A stretch of DNA of 64,000 bases from Phaeobacter gallaeciensis (GTDB lineage Bacteria; Pseudomonadota; Alphaproteobacteria; Rhodobacterales; Rhodobacteraceae). Below, one piece after another: positions 56,293-64,000 of the stretch. Under the pieces are notes generated by a model. That model did no database searches. It was not told where the DNA came from and worked only from the letters and a program-made list of their open reading frames with translations. The stretch lies in NCBI RefSeq assembly GCF_001678945.1, contig NZ_CP015124.1, positions 1,609,501 to 1,673,500 on the forward strand, given 5' to 3'. The first letter of the stretch is position 1. Each line of letters opens with the position of its first letter. A program made the position numbers and the translations under genes.

Positions 56293-57059
56293 GCCTCTGC
56301 CCCGCTGCGCGCGGCATCCATCCGGCGGCGCATTTCCGCGATGGCTGCAGGCAGCCCCACAAACAGGGCTTCGCCGATCAGGAAATGACCGATGTTCAGC
56401 TCCATGACCTGCGGAAGGGCGGCGATGGGACCAACGCTGTCGTAGGTCAGACCGTGTCCGACATGGACCTCCAGCCCCAGATCATGCGCATAGGCGGCCA
56501 TTTCGGTGATCTTCGCCAGTTCGGCGTCACGCTCGTCCCAGCGACCTTCGGCCCAGGCATCCGCATAGGCACCTGCGTGCAGTTCGATCACCGGCGCGCC
56601 GATGCGGTGGCTGGCTTCGACCTGGGCCTTATCGGCAGCGATGAACATGGACACCCGGCTGCCCGCCTCGCGCAGGGGGGTGATGTATTCTGCCAGCGCA
56701 TTGTCATTCCCGGCCACGTCAAGCCCGCCCTCGGTCGTGCGCTCTTCGCGCTTCTCCGGCACCAGGCAGATCGCATGGGGCTTGTGACGCAGGGCGATGG
56801 CCTGCATTTCTTCAGTGGCAGCCATTTCAAAATTCAGCGGTGCCTGCAGCACCTGCATCATGCCTTCGATGTCGCTGTCGATGATATGGCGGCGATCTTC
56901 GCGCAGGTGTGCAGTGATCCCGTCGGCGCCCGCGTTCTGCGCCAGCAGAGCGGCGCGCACCGGATCCGGGTTGTCACCGCCGCGGGCGTTGCGCACGGTG
57001 GCCACGTGGTCGATGTTGACGCCCAGCCTCAACCTGTTCTGTGCCTTGTTCTCTGCCAT
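56289..57059 (-). CDS. pdxJ: Pyridoxine 5'-phosphate synthase
   Basis: 256 residues. Condenses 1-deoxyxylulose 5-phosphate with 3-amino-2-oxopropyl phosphate to give vitamin B6 phosphate. The TIM-barrel start [29 protein letters not shown], the catalytic His in the same region and the phosphate-site [18 protein letters not shown] are present. Followed by acpS and lepB in the conserved order. Confidence 0.98.
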   Translation of the reverse strand: MAENKAQNRLRLGVNIDHVATVRNARGGDNPDPVRAALLAQNAGADGITAHLREDRRHIIDSDIEGMMQVLQAPLNFEMAATEEMQAIALRHKPHAICLVPEKREERTTEGGLDVAGNDNALAEYITPLREAGSRVSMFIAADKAQVEASHRIGAPVIELHAGAYADAWAEGRWDERDAELAKITEMAAYAHDLGLEVHVGHGLTYDSVGPIAALPQVMELNIGHFLIGEALFVGLPAAIAEMRRRMDAARSGAEA

Positions 57060-57159
57060 GGTCCTCGGTCCTGAAAGGAATGTCCTGCGCCAGAGACTAG
57101 ACAGGCAAACTCTGGGGGCAACCCCGATTTTCCATCCTGATTAGGGAAACCACGGCAGT

Positions 57160-57882
57160 CTAATCCGCGCGGCGTTTCACACGCGCACCCAGCGATGACT
57201 TGAGGCTGGTTTTCAACCCCTTCTTCGCCGGAGGTTCTGTGCTTTCCGCACCTTCCAGCGCGGCGCGGCGTTTGATCTCTTCAAACTTGGCCTTGATCTT
57301 GGCCCGGCGGCGCTGCTGATAGGCCCGGATCAGCGGCAGGCTGACCATATAGCAAACCGTAGCGCAGATGATGCCCGGAATGATGCCGCCGATCATATAG
57401 GGATAGAACACCTCGTTGTAGAACACCTGCAACCCGTGCCAATCCGCCGGGCGGTCACTGTAGAGGGCAAAGAGGTTGTTCTTCAGATCGTCACCGGCAG
57501 CGAAAAATTTGCCCACCAGAGACTTGTCCACTTCCTCGTCAAAATGGGTGCCCAGCAGCCAGTGGCCGGTCTGCAGCGAGGCCACCCCGATCGGCACATA
57601 GGTCAGAGGGTTGCCGAAGAAGGTCGAGCTGAGCGCCGCAAGGATATTGCCATTCATCACCCGCGCGATGATCGCCGCCACAACGAAATGCATCCCGTAG
57701 AACGGTGTGAAGGTGGTAAAGACCCCAGCCCAGATGCCGCGGGCAATGCGTTCAGGCGAATCGGGAAGCCTGCGGACGCGGTGCTTGACGTAGTGAAACG
57801 CCCGGGTCCAACCGCCCCGAGGCCAGAAAAAATCCGCAACCGCACGAAGGGGCGGACGTCTGTCCCGGCGCCTGAATACCAA
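57160..57882 (-). CDS. DUF2062 membrane protein
   Basis: 240 residues. The DUF2062 core VRRLPDSPERIARGIWAGVF, TFTPFYGMHFVVAAIIARVM and FFGNPLTYVPIGVASLQTGHW is clear, with two to three membrane segments and a long basic C-terminal tail (RRRAKIKAKFEEIKRR). The start is a TTG with AAGGA about nine bases upstream, and the resulting MVFRRRDRRPPLRAVADFFWP matches the family. Function unknown. It lies between rsh and pdxJ. Confidence 0.85.
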   Translation of the reverse strand: MVFRRRDRRPPLRAVADFFWPRGGWTRAFHYVKHRVRRLPDSPERIARGIWAGVFTTFTPFYGMHFVVAAIIARVMNGNILAALSSTFFGNPLTYVPIGVASLQTGHWLLGTHFDEEVDKSLVGKFFAAGDDLKNNLFALYSDRPADWHGLQVFYNEVFYPYMIGGIIPGIICATVCYMVSLPLIRAYQQRRRAKIKAKFEEIKRRAALEGAESTEPPAKKGLKTSLKSSLGARVKRRAD

Positions 57883-57915
57883 CGGTCTGCGTCCTTCCCG
57901 GTTCCAGCCGAACCA

Positions 57916-60060
57916 TTATCCCGGAATTGTGTGCTTTACCGGTTTTTCCCTGAACCGCACCACTTCGGCGACATGACTTTCCGCCTCCAACGTCAACATG
58001 AGGGAATGGAGCTGTTCCACATCCCGTAGCTCGACATTGATCATAAGCCGGTAAAAGTCTGGTTTCCGATCAACAAATTCCAGGTCCGAAATATTGGCCT
58101 TCTTCTCACCAATCAATGTACAAATCCGCCCCAGCACGCCTGCATCGTTGCCGACGATCATCTCAAGCGTGGTGTTGTAGACGGCCGGGTGGGTGCCGCT
58201 ATGCCAATGCACATCGACCCAGCGCTCTGGCTGCTCTTCGAATTCGCCCAGCCGGTCACAATCGGCCGCATGCACGACTACGCCTTGGCCGCGGTAGGTG
58301 ATGCCAATGATCCGCTCCCCAGGCAGGGGCTGGCAGCATGGCGCGCGTTCAAAGCTTTGCCCCGGCTCCAGACCGATCACCGCGCGGCGTGGGGAAATTT
58401 CCTCGCTCTCGTGGGCTGTCAGCTCAGGATAGACCGCCTGAACGACATCATGGGCCACGATCTCTGCCGCGCCCAGACGGGCAAGCAGTTCATCGACAGT
58501 ACCGACGCGCAGCGCCCGGGCCGCTGTTTCCAGAGCCTTGTCTGTTGCCTTGCGGTTCACATGCTCAAAGGCCGAGCGCGCCAATTCATGCCCCAGCTTG
58601 ACGAAGCGCGCCCGGTCCGCTTCGCGCAACGAGCGGCGGATGGCGGTGCGAGCCTTGCCAGTGGTGGCGATTTCCAGCCAGCTGACCTGCGGCGTTTGTC
58701 CCTCGGCGGTGATCACCTCGACCGACTGGCCATTGCGCAGCCGCGACCACAGCGGCACCCGGATGCCATCCACCTTGGCGCCAACGCAGGCATGGCCGAT
58801 ACGAGTGTGGATTGCATAAGCGAAGTCGATCGGCGTCGCGCCCTTGGGCAGCTTGATCACGTCCCCCTTGGGGGTGAAGCAGAAGACCTGGTCGGAATAC
58901 ATCTCCAGCTTGACGGCTTCGAGGAATTCATCGTGATCCTCCTCGGCGTCGAACTGTTCGGTGAGAGAGGAAATCCATTTCGCCGGATCCACCGCAAATG
59001 GGTTTTCCGAGCGCACGCCATCGCGATAGGACCAATGCGCGGCAACGCCGGTTTCGGCCACATCGTGCATCTGGCGGGTGCGGATCTGCACCTCGACACG
59101 CTTGCCGTCACGGCCAGACACCGTGGTGTGGATCGAACGATACCCGTTGGATTTCGGCTGACTGATGTAATCCTTGAACCGGCCCGGAACCGCCCGCCAG
59201 CGCTGGTGGATGGCGCCCAGCGCGCGATAGCTGTCTTCCTCGGACTGGGTAATCACACGGAAACCGTAGATATCGGAGAGGCGCGAGAATCCCTGATCCT
59301 TGGCCTGCATCTTGCGCCAGATCGAATAAGGCTTCTTGGCGCGGCCAAAGACTTCGGCTTCGATCCCGGCCTTTTCCAACTCGGCGCGCATATCGCCGGT
59401 GATCCGGTGGATCACATCGCCGGTTTCCCGCTGCAATGTCACGAAACGGCGGATGATCGACTGGCGGCCCTCGGGGTTCAGCACCCGAAACGCCAGATCC
59501 TCAAGCTCCTCACGCATCCACTGCATGCCCATGCGCCCGGCCAGAGGCGCGTAGATATCCATGGTTTCGCGGGCTTTCTGCGCCTGTTTTTCCGGGCGCA
59601 TCGCCTTGATCGTGCGCATATTGTGCAACCGGTCAGCCAGCTTCACCAGGATCACCCGCAGATCCTTGGACATCGCCATGAACAGCTTGCGGAAGTTTTC
59701 CGCCTGCTTGGTTTCCCGGCTCGACAGTTGCAGGTTGGTCAGCTTGGTGACCCCATCAACCAGCATGGCCACCTCATCGCCAAATCGGCGGGCAACCTCG
59801 TCATAAGACGCTTTGGTATCTTCGATGGTGTCGTGCAGCAGCGCGGTGATGATGGTCGCATCATCAAGGCGCTGCTCGGTCAGGATCGCTGCGACGGCCA
59901 CCGGATGGGTGAAATAGGGTTCACCCGAGTGGCGGAACTGGCCTTTGTGCATCTCTTCGCCAAAGGCATAGGCTTCGGCGATGCGATCCGCGTTTGTCTT
60001 GGGGTTATAGTTGCGGACCAGAGCAATCAGATCTCCGGCGGAAATTTCAGCAGAAGTCAT
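57916..60060 (-). CDS. rsh: Bifunctional (p)ppGpp synthetase/hydrolase
   Basis: 714 residues. The HD hydrolase domain with ALLHDTIEDTKASYDEV is at about 75-90; the synthetase domain has RLSDIYGFRVI and RFKDYISQPKSNGYRSIHTT near 260-300. TGS (CFTPKGDVIKLPKGATPIDF) and a C-terminal ACT domain (ANISDLEFVDRKPDFYRLMI) complete the full-length Rel/SpoT architecture. As hydrolase and synthetase sites both look intact, it should be bifunctional, typical of alphaproteobacteria. rpoZ, whose product binds ppGpp in related polymerases, is directly upstream. Confidence 0.97.
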   Translation of the reverse strand: MTSAEISAGDLIALVRNYNPKTNADRIAEAYAFGEEMHKGQFRHSGEPYFTHPVAVAAILTEQRLDDATIITALLHDTIEDTKASYDEVARRFGDEVAMLVDGVTKLTNLQLSSRETKQAENFRKLFMAMSKDLRVILVKLADRLHNMRTIKAMRPEKQAQKARETMDIYAPLAGRMGMQWMREELEDLAFRVLNPEGRQSIIRRFVTLQRETGDVIHRITGDMRAELEKAGIEAEVFGRAKKPYSIWRKMQAKDQGFSRLSDIYGFRVITQSEEDSYRALGAIHQRWRAVPGRFKDYISQPKSNGYRSIHTTVSGRDGKRVEVQIRTRQMHDVAETGVAAHWSYRDGVRSENPFAVDPAKWISSLTEQFDAEEDHDEFLEAVKLEMYSDQVFCFTPKGDVIKLPKGATPIDFAYAIHTRIGHACVGAKVDGIRVPLWSRLRNGQSVEVITAEGQTPQVSWLEIATTGKARTAIRRSLREADRARFVKLGHELARSAFEHVNRKATDKALETAARALRVGTVDELLARLGAAEIVAHDVVQAVYPELTAHESEEISPRRAVIGLEPGQSFERAPCCQPLPGERIIGITYRGQGVVVHAADCDRLGEFEEQPERWVDVHWHSGTHPAVYNTTLEMIVGNDAGVLGRICTLIGEKKANISDLEFVDRKPDFYRLMINVELRDVEQLHSLMLTLEAESHVAEVVRFREKPVKHTIPG

Positions 60061-60098
60061 ATCCGGTCCGCAGCCTCAGGTAGCAATCTCTGCGCCGC

Positions 60099-60452
60099 TC
60101 AGCCCTGGCTCTGGGCCTCCATCAGCGCACGCAGCAGTTTTTCCTCAGACATATCGTCCTCGGAGGGTTTGTCGTTGTCGGCCCCCATCAGAAGCGCCAT
60201 CGAATCCTCTTCGGGTTCGTCGACTTCGATCTGGGTCTGGTTGCTTTCGATCAGACGCTCACGCAGCTCGTCGGCGCTCTGGGTCTCTTCTGCGATCTCG
60301 CGCAGCGACACGACGGGGTTCTTGTCGTTGTCACGCTCCACGGTGATCGGGGCGCCTGCGGAAATCTCGCGGGCACGATGGGCCGCAAGCATTACCAGCT
60401 CAAACCGGTTGGGGACTTTGTCTACGCAATCTTCAACCGTCACGCGGGCCAT
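60099..60452 (-). CDS. rpoZ: DNA-directed RNA polymerase subunit omega
   Basis: 117 residues. The N-terminal core [20 protein letters not shown] and ARE ISAGAP-type motif ([20 protein letters not shown]) are family-typical; the acidic C-terminal tail is longer than in E. coli omega. It precedes rsh by 38 bases, the usual coupling of omega with the ppGpp gene. Confidence 0.96.
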   Translation of the reverse strand: MARVTVEDCVDKVPNRFELVMLAAHRAREISAGAPITVERDNDKNPVVSLREIAEETQSADELRERLIESNQTQIEVDEPEEDSMALLMGADNDKPSEDDMSEEKLLRALMEAQSQG

Positions 60453-60542
60453 GGGCGACTCTCCAAAATATTAGTGGGTCCGGAAGGGAGACTTCTACGC
60501 CCATATGTTTTTATTGACAAGCGAAGAAAACCCCGAAACGGG

Positions 60543-61115
60543 TCAATATATCGGGATAACGCTGTCGATATCTGCTTTTGGCAGGGCATCCCGCATCTGG
60601 GCGGCTGTTTTATGCAGCACAGGATGACACCAATCCGGCGCGATGTCGCACAGCGGCACCAGAACAAAGGCGCGGTCCTGCACCCGCGGATGCGGTAGAA
60701 TCAGTTGGTCCGGCGTTGCCTTCATCTGCACTTCCAGCGGCAGATCGCGCCAGCGGACATATTCATCCTGATCCGGCAGGACACTGTCTCCTAACGAGAT
60801 CAGATCGAGATCAAGCGTCCGCATACCCCAGCGCTCTCCGCGCTCGCGGGCATAATGCGCCTCGATCTCGTGCAGCCGGGTCAGCAGTGCCTGCGCAGAA
60901 AGGCTTGTTTCGATCTCAACGACAGCATTGGCATAGTCAGGCCCGGCCCCCGCAGGAAAACTGGGCGTCCTGAAAAACCGGGAAACCGCGCGCAAGGAAA
61001 TTTCCGCACCGGGCAATTCCCCGACGGCCGCCGCAAGGGTGTCCTGCGGCAACAAATCGCGCAGGTTCAGGTTTCCTCCCAGTGCAATCAGTGATTTTGA
61101 CCGGTTTTCGGTCAT
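60543..61115 (-). CDS. folK: 6-hydroxymethyl-7,8-dihydropterin pyrophosphokinase
   Basis: 190 residues starting MTENRSKSLIALGGNLN. Makes the pyrophosphorylated pterin for folate. Signature blocks FRTPSFPAGAGPDYANAVVE, RWGMRTLDLDLISLG and LILPHPRVQDRAFVLVPL are present. GAGG lies properly ahead of this ATG; the frame to 61202 has no support. It sits upstream of rpoZ. Confidence 0.95.
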   Translation of the reverse strand: MTENRSKSLIALGGNLNLRDLLPQDTLAAAVGELPGAEISLRAVSRFFRTPSFPAGAGPDYANAVVEIETSLSAQALLTRLHEIEAHYARERGERWGMRTLDLDLISLGDSVLPDQDEYVRWRDLPLEVQMKATPDQLILPHPRVQDRAFVLVPLCDIAPDWCHPVLHKTAAQMRDALPKADIDSVIPIY

Positions 61116-61250
61116 TTTGGCCTCGCTTCCGAAAATCCTTCCACTTGCGGCAGATGTCAAATAACTTACATTAAGTCCACCTGTTTCGCCGCTTTTTAGC
61201 ATTCACTCACGGTACACTGGCGGAATAGTTATATCGGAAGGACAATTTTG

Positions 61251-61823
61251 ATGTTTTACAAAGACGAACGGCTTGCGCTGTTCATCGATGGATCGAATCT
61301 ATACGCAGCCGCCAAGGCATTGGGTTTTGACATCGATTACAAGCTTTTGCGGCAGGAATTCATGCGTCGCGGCAAGCTTCTGCGGGCCTTTTATTATACG
61401 GCACTGCTGGAAAATGACGAGTATTCTCCGATCCGTCCTCTGGTCGACTGGCTGCATTACAATGGCTTCACCATGGTTACTAAGCCAGCCAAGGAATACA
61501 CTGACAGCATGGGCCGCCGGAAGGTCAAAGGAAACATGGATATCGAACTGACCGTCGATGCCATGGAGCTGGCGCCACGTGTGGACCATATCGTGCTGTT
61601 CTCAGGAGATGGCGACTTCCGCCCGCTGATCGCCAGCCTGCAGCGGCAGGGCGTTCGGGTATCGGTGGTCTCGACCATCCGCAGCCAGCCGCCGATGATC
61701 TCGGACGAACTGCGCCGTCAGACCGACAATTTCATCGAGCTGGAAGAGCTCAAGGATGTGATTGGCCGCCCGCCGCGCGAATACCCGAACGAGCAGCGCA
61801 CCCCCGCAGCGGCCCAGTCCTGA
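61251..61823 (+). CDS. NYN-domain (LabA/DUF88-like) protein
   Basis: 190 residues. The PIN-like NYN fold is suggested by LALFIDGSNLYAAAKALGFD with an acidic Asp, RKVKGNMDIELTVDAM with more acidic residues, and VLFSGDGDFRPLIASLQRQG near the C-terminus, which together would form a metal-dependent RNase site. Substrate and role unknown; LabA-type proteins affect gene expression in other bacteria. GGAAGGA precedes the ATG at 61251; an adjacent TTG at 61248 is also in frame. It is divergent from folK. Confidence 0.88.
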   Translation: MFYKDERLALFIDGSNLYAAAKALGFDIDYKLLRQEFMRRGKLLRAFYYTALLENDEYSPIRPLVDWLHYNGFTMVTKPAKEYTDSMGRRKVKGNMDIELTVDAMELAPRVDHIVLFSGDGDFRPLIASLQRQGVRVSVVSTIRSQPPMISDELRRQTDNFIELEELKDVIGRPPREYPNEQRTPAAAQS

Positions 61824-61873
61824 CCTCTCACAGCTGAATATTGGGGCTGCACAGGCCTTCAGATATCAAAACA

Positions 61874-61910
61874 AAAGAAAGGCGCCCAACCACTCGGGGC
61901 GCCTTTCTTT
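61874..61910. terminator. Bidirectional terminator between the NYN gene and the hybrid kinase
   Basis: A 14-base-pair perfect stem AAAGAAAGGCGCCC/GGGCGCCTTTCTTT with a nine-base loop. The A-rich and T-rich arms suit both converging genes. Confidence 0.93.
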
Positions 61911-61992
61911 GTATTCCGGTCCCTTGTCGGACAGAAACTGCAGGAAACACCGGCCGTTCTCGGCTCCCCCGCCCCCTTCTACCTTCGGGCTT

Positions 61993-64000
61993 TTATCCTC
62001 CGGCAGAACGGGCAGCAGGCGGTGGCCGCCCCAGCCCCTGCGGCAGCGCCGAGCCCGATGGCATATGAACGTTCAAAACCTTTTCAAGCGCGGCAATGGT
62101 CACCGGCTTTGACAAGTAGTCATCCATGCCCGCCGCAAGGCATTTATCCGCCTCCCCTTCCAGCGCATTGGCCGTGACGGCAATCACCGGCGTATGACCG
62201 CGCCCGTCCCGGGCTTCGGCCGCGCGCAGGGCGGCCGTCAGCTCAAACCCATCCATCGTCGGCATCTGGCAATCCGTCAGCACAAGGTCAAACTGACCGG
62301 TCTCCCAGGCCTCAAGGCATTCCTTGCCGTCCCGGACAATCGTTGCGGAATACCCCAGCAGTTCCAACTGGGATTCAAAAACGGCCTGATTGATCTCGTT
62401 ATCCTCAGCCACCAGGATGCGCCCGCCGACATGTCCCGACGCTTCAGAAACGGGGGCGCCCCGCGTCTGGTCCTGCGGCGCCGCCCTACCGGACAGGTAA
62501 GCCAGACCGTCCCAGAAATGTTTGGGGATCACCGGCAGGTCCTGAACCGAATACCGTCCCGGGGCGCGAATGCCCGTGACATCAGTCCGGTCGCGGCTCA
62601 GGGACAGCAGCTTGACGCCTGGCGCTTCTTCTTCGATCCGGCTGCGCAGCCATTCACTGGTGCGATCCTGCTCGGTCGGTGCCGTCAGCACAAAGATCTT
62701 GTCGGGTCCCGCCTTGCGCGCGATCGCCATGTACTCATCCCGGTTTGCGACCCATTTGATATCGCAATCCGCCGCCAGCGCATAAGAAGACCAGCAGGCC
62801 CGATCGGTGCCCTTGGGCAGCATGGCAACGACTTGTTTCCCCGACAGCCGCAGGCATTTGAGCGGGCCGGAAGCATCCGCCACCGGCAGCCGCAGGGTAA
62901 AAGTCGCCCCGTCTCCCAGAGTACTATCGACCGAGATTTCGCCGCCCATCTTCTCTGCAAGTTGTTTGACGATGGTCAGCCCCAGACCATTGCCCTGGAT
63001 CATACGCTTGACCACATCCCCGGAGCGTTCAAAGGGCTGAAAGATCGCCTTCTGAACCTCTGCATCCATGCCGATACCATTATCTTCGACAACGAACTCG
63101 ATCCAGTCGTCCCCCTGCAACTGCACCCGCAAGCTGACCTGGCCAACGGGTTCATCCGACTGCGGTGCCGAAAACTTGATCGCATTTCCGAGCAGATTCA
63201 GCAGCACCTGACGCAGACGACCGGCGTCTCCCAGGATAGAATCCGGCAGGTTCGCCTGCACCGACAGGGACAATTCGACCCGTTTCTGATCTGCATGGGC
63301 CCGCAGGGTTTCGGCGACGCTTTCGACAACGGGCAACAAACGCATCGGCGCATTCGACAGCTCCATCTTGCCCGCTTCGATTTTCGACACGTCCAGAATA
63401 TCGTCGATGATCCACAGCAAGGAAGACGACGACTCCTTGATCGCATGCAGGATACGCCGCTGTTCCGGGGAAAGCTCGGTGCTCTCTAGAATTTCGACCA
63501 TGCCGATGACCCCGTTCATCGGGGTGCGGATTTCATGGCTCATCGCGGCCAAAAATTCGCTTTTAGCACGATTGGCCTTGCGCTCTTTCTGATGCGATTT
63601 CCACAGTTCCTGACCATAGGAATCCGTCAGCTGCCCAAAGGCCATCATCTCGATCATGATAATGCCGAAGACGGTCAGCATGATCGGTATCGACAGGTAG
63701 GTCCGAGAAAATTCCTCGTCAAAGATCGGAGAGCCAAAGTAATCATAACCCAGAAGCCGGTACCCGATCCAGGCACACAGAACCGCCACGATCAGCCCGA
63801 TAATATAGGGCTTTTCCCGCTTCAGAGAGAAGGCCATGAACGGCCCGCCGAGAAGCGCCACGAACATGAACTCGACGCTGCTGGCCGGGTGCAGGTTGAA
63901 AACCCCGCCCAGAACCGTGCACAGGCCGGCGACGAACCAGATTAGCCGCGCCGCCATTTTGTGCCGCGTGCGCATCAGATACCAGGCAGCCGCTGAACCG
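61993..64000 (-). CDS. Hybrid sensor histidine kinase/response regulator (partial, N-terminus beyond window)
   Basis: At least 668 residues; the frame stays open to the right edge, so the start is not seen. An ATG at 63975 is available, but upstream codons (GSAAAWYL) read like the end of a membrane helix. Several membrane segments lie in the first 115 residues, then a HisKA domain with His147 in [18 protein letters not shown], HATPase blocks DNGIGMD and [18 protein letters not shown], and a C-terminal receiver domain with [10 protein letters not shown] and phosphoacceptor Asp about 568 ([11 protein letters not shown]); numbering is from the 63975 ATG. The order suggests phosphorelay from His to its own Asp. 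No HPt domain is in the visible part. Signal unknown. Confidence 0.93.
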   Translation of the reverse strand, partial: GSAAAWYLMRTRHKMAARLIWFVAGLCTVLGGVFNLHPASSVEFMFVALLGGPFMAFSLKREKPYIIGLIVAVLCAWIGYRLLGYDYFGSPIFDEEFSRTYLSIPIMLTVFGIIMIEMMAFGQLTDSYGQELWKSHQKERKANRAKSEFLAAMSHEIRTPMNGVIGMVEILESTELSPEQRRILHAIKESSSSLLWIIDDILDVSKIEAGKMELSNAPMRLLPVVESVAETLRAHADQKRVELSLSVQANLPDSILGDAGRLRQVLLNLLGNAIKFSAPQSDEPVGQVSLRVQLQGDDWIEFVVEDNGIGMDAEVQKAIFQPFERSGDVVKRMIQGNGLGLTIVKQLAEKMGGEISVDSTLGDGATFTLRLPVADASGPLKCLRLSGKQVVAMLPKGTDRACWSSYALAADCDIKWVANRDEYMAIARKAGPDKIFVLTAPTEQDRTSEWLRSRIEEEAPGVKLLSLSRDRTDVTGIRAPGRYSVQDLPVIPKHFWDGLAYLSGRAAPQDQTRGAPVSEASGHVGGRILVAEDNEINQAVFESQLELLGYSATIVRDGKECLEAWETGQFDLVLTDCQMPTMDGFELTAALRAAEARDGRGHTPVIAVTANALEGEADKCLAAGMDDYLSKPVTIAALEKVLNVHMPSGSALPQGLGRPPPAARSAGG

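Noticed and set aside
58189-60474. A 761-codon plus-strand frame opposite rsh and rpoZ
   Set aside because: Antisense shadow of clearly conserved genes.

Overview
The window is high-GC bacterial chromosome from an alphaproteobacterium, most likely a Rhodobacterales member of the Roseobacter group. The case rests on four things seen here: the order pckA / chvI-chvG-hprK-rapZ-EIIA-HPr, a long methylsuccinyl-CoA dehydrogenase of the ethylmalonyl-CoA pathway, the order rsh-DUF2062-pdxJ-acpS-lepB-rnc-era-recO, and several small families common in that group. Species cannot be named from sequence alone. No phage, insertion sequence, CRISPR array or rRNA gene was seen; there is one tRNA gene (Trp). 

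 Positions 1-28,631 hold a stretched version of the classical tuf-trnW-secE-nusG-rplKA-rplJL-rpoBC-rpsL-rpsG cluster, all on the minus strand. It is interrupted three times by accessory genes. Between rpsL and rpoC lie three related putative rhamnosyltransferase-type glycosyltransferases and an EamA exporter. Between rplA and rplJ lies a glycan-type transferase (GT). Between secE and trnW lies about 8.5 kb with a TPR/O-GlcNAc-transferase-like protein, a decayed copD-like gene, a solitary periplasmic binding protein paired with a large chemoreceptor, and (between trnW and tuf) a lysophospholipid acyltransferase. 

 Positions 28.8-39.7 kb are mixed housekeeping: a lipoprotein, parC, an SH3-domain periplasmic protein, an SDR, a twin-helix membrane protein with a PduO-type cobalamin adenosyltransferase, electron-transfer flavoprotein etfBA with 3-hydroxybutyryl-CoA dehydrogenase, and a DUF6473-type protein. 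Next comes the regulatory module (39.7-46.1 kb): ChvI/ChvG two-component system, truncated HPr kinase, RapZ, an EIIA of the mannose family and HPr, divergent from gluconeogenic pckA, with an acyltransferase gene at the end of the PTS operon. 

 Positions 46.2-51.2 kb carry a dGTPase-like HD hydrolase, a CDF metal transporter, a TauE/SafE exporter and mcd. Positions 51.4-61.1 kb carry a META lipoprotein convergent with recO, then an overlapping minus-strand array recO-DUF1491-era-rnc-lepB-acpS-pdxJ and DUF2062, rsh, rpoZ and folK, joining RNA processing, protein export, cofactor synthesis and ppGpp metabolism. The window ends with an NYN-domain protein and a hybrid histidine kinase that runs off the right edge. 

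 Start codons were chosen by ribosome-binding sites and family-typical N-termini. Many long open frames opposite rpoBC, parC, rsh and mcd are GC-bias shadows and were left out.
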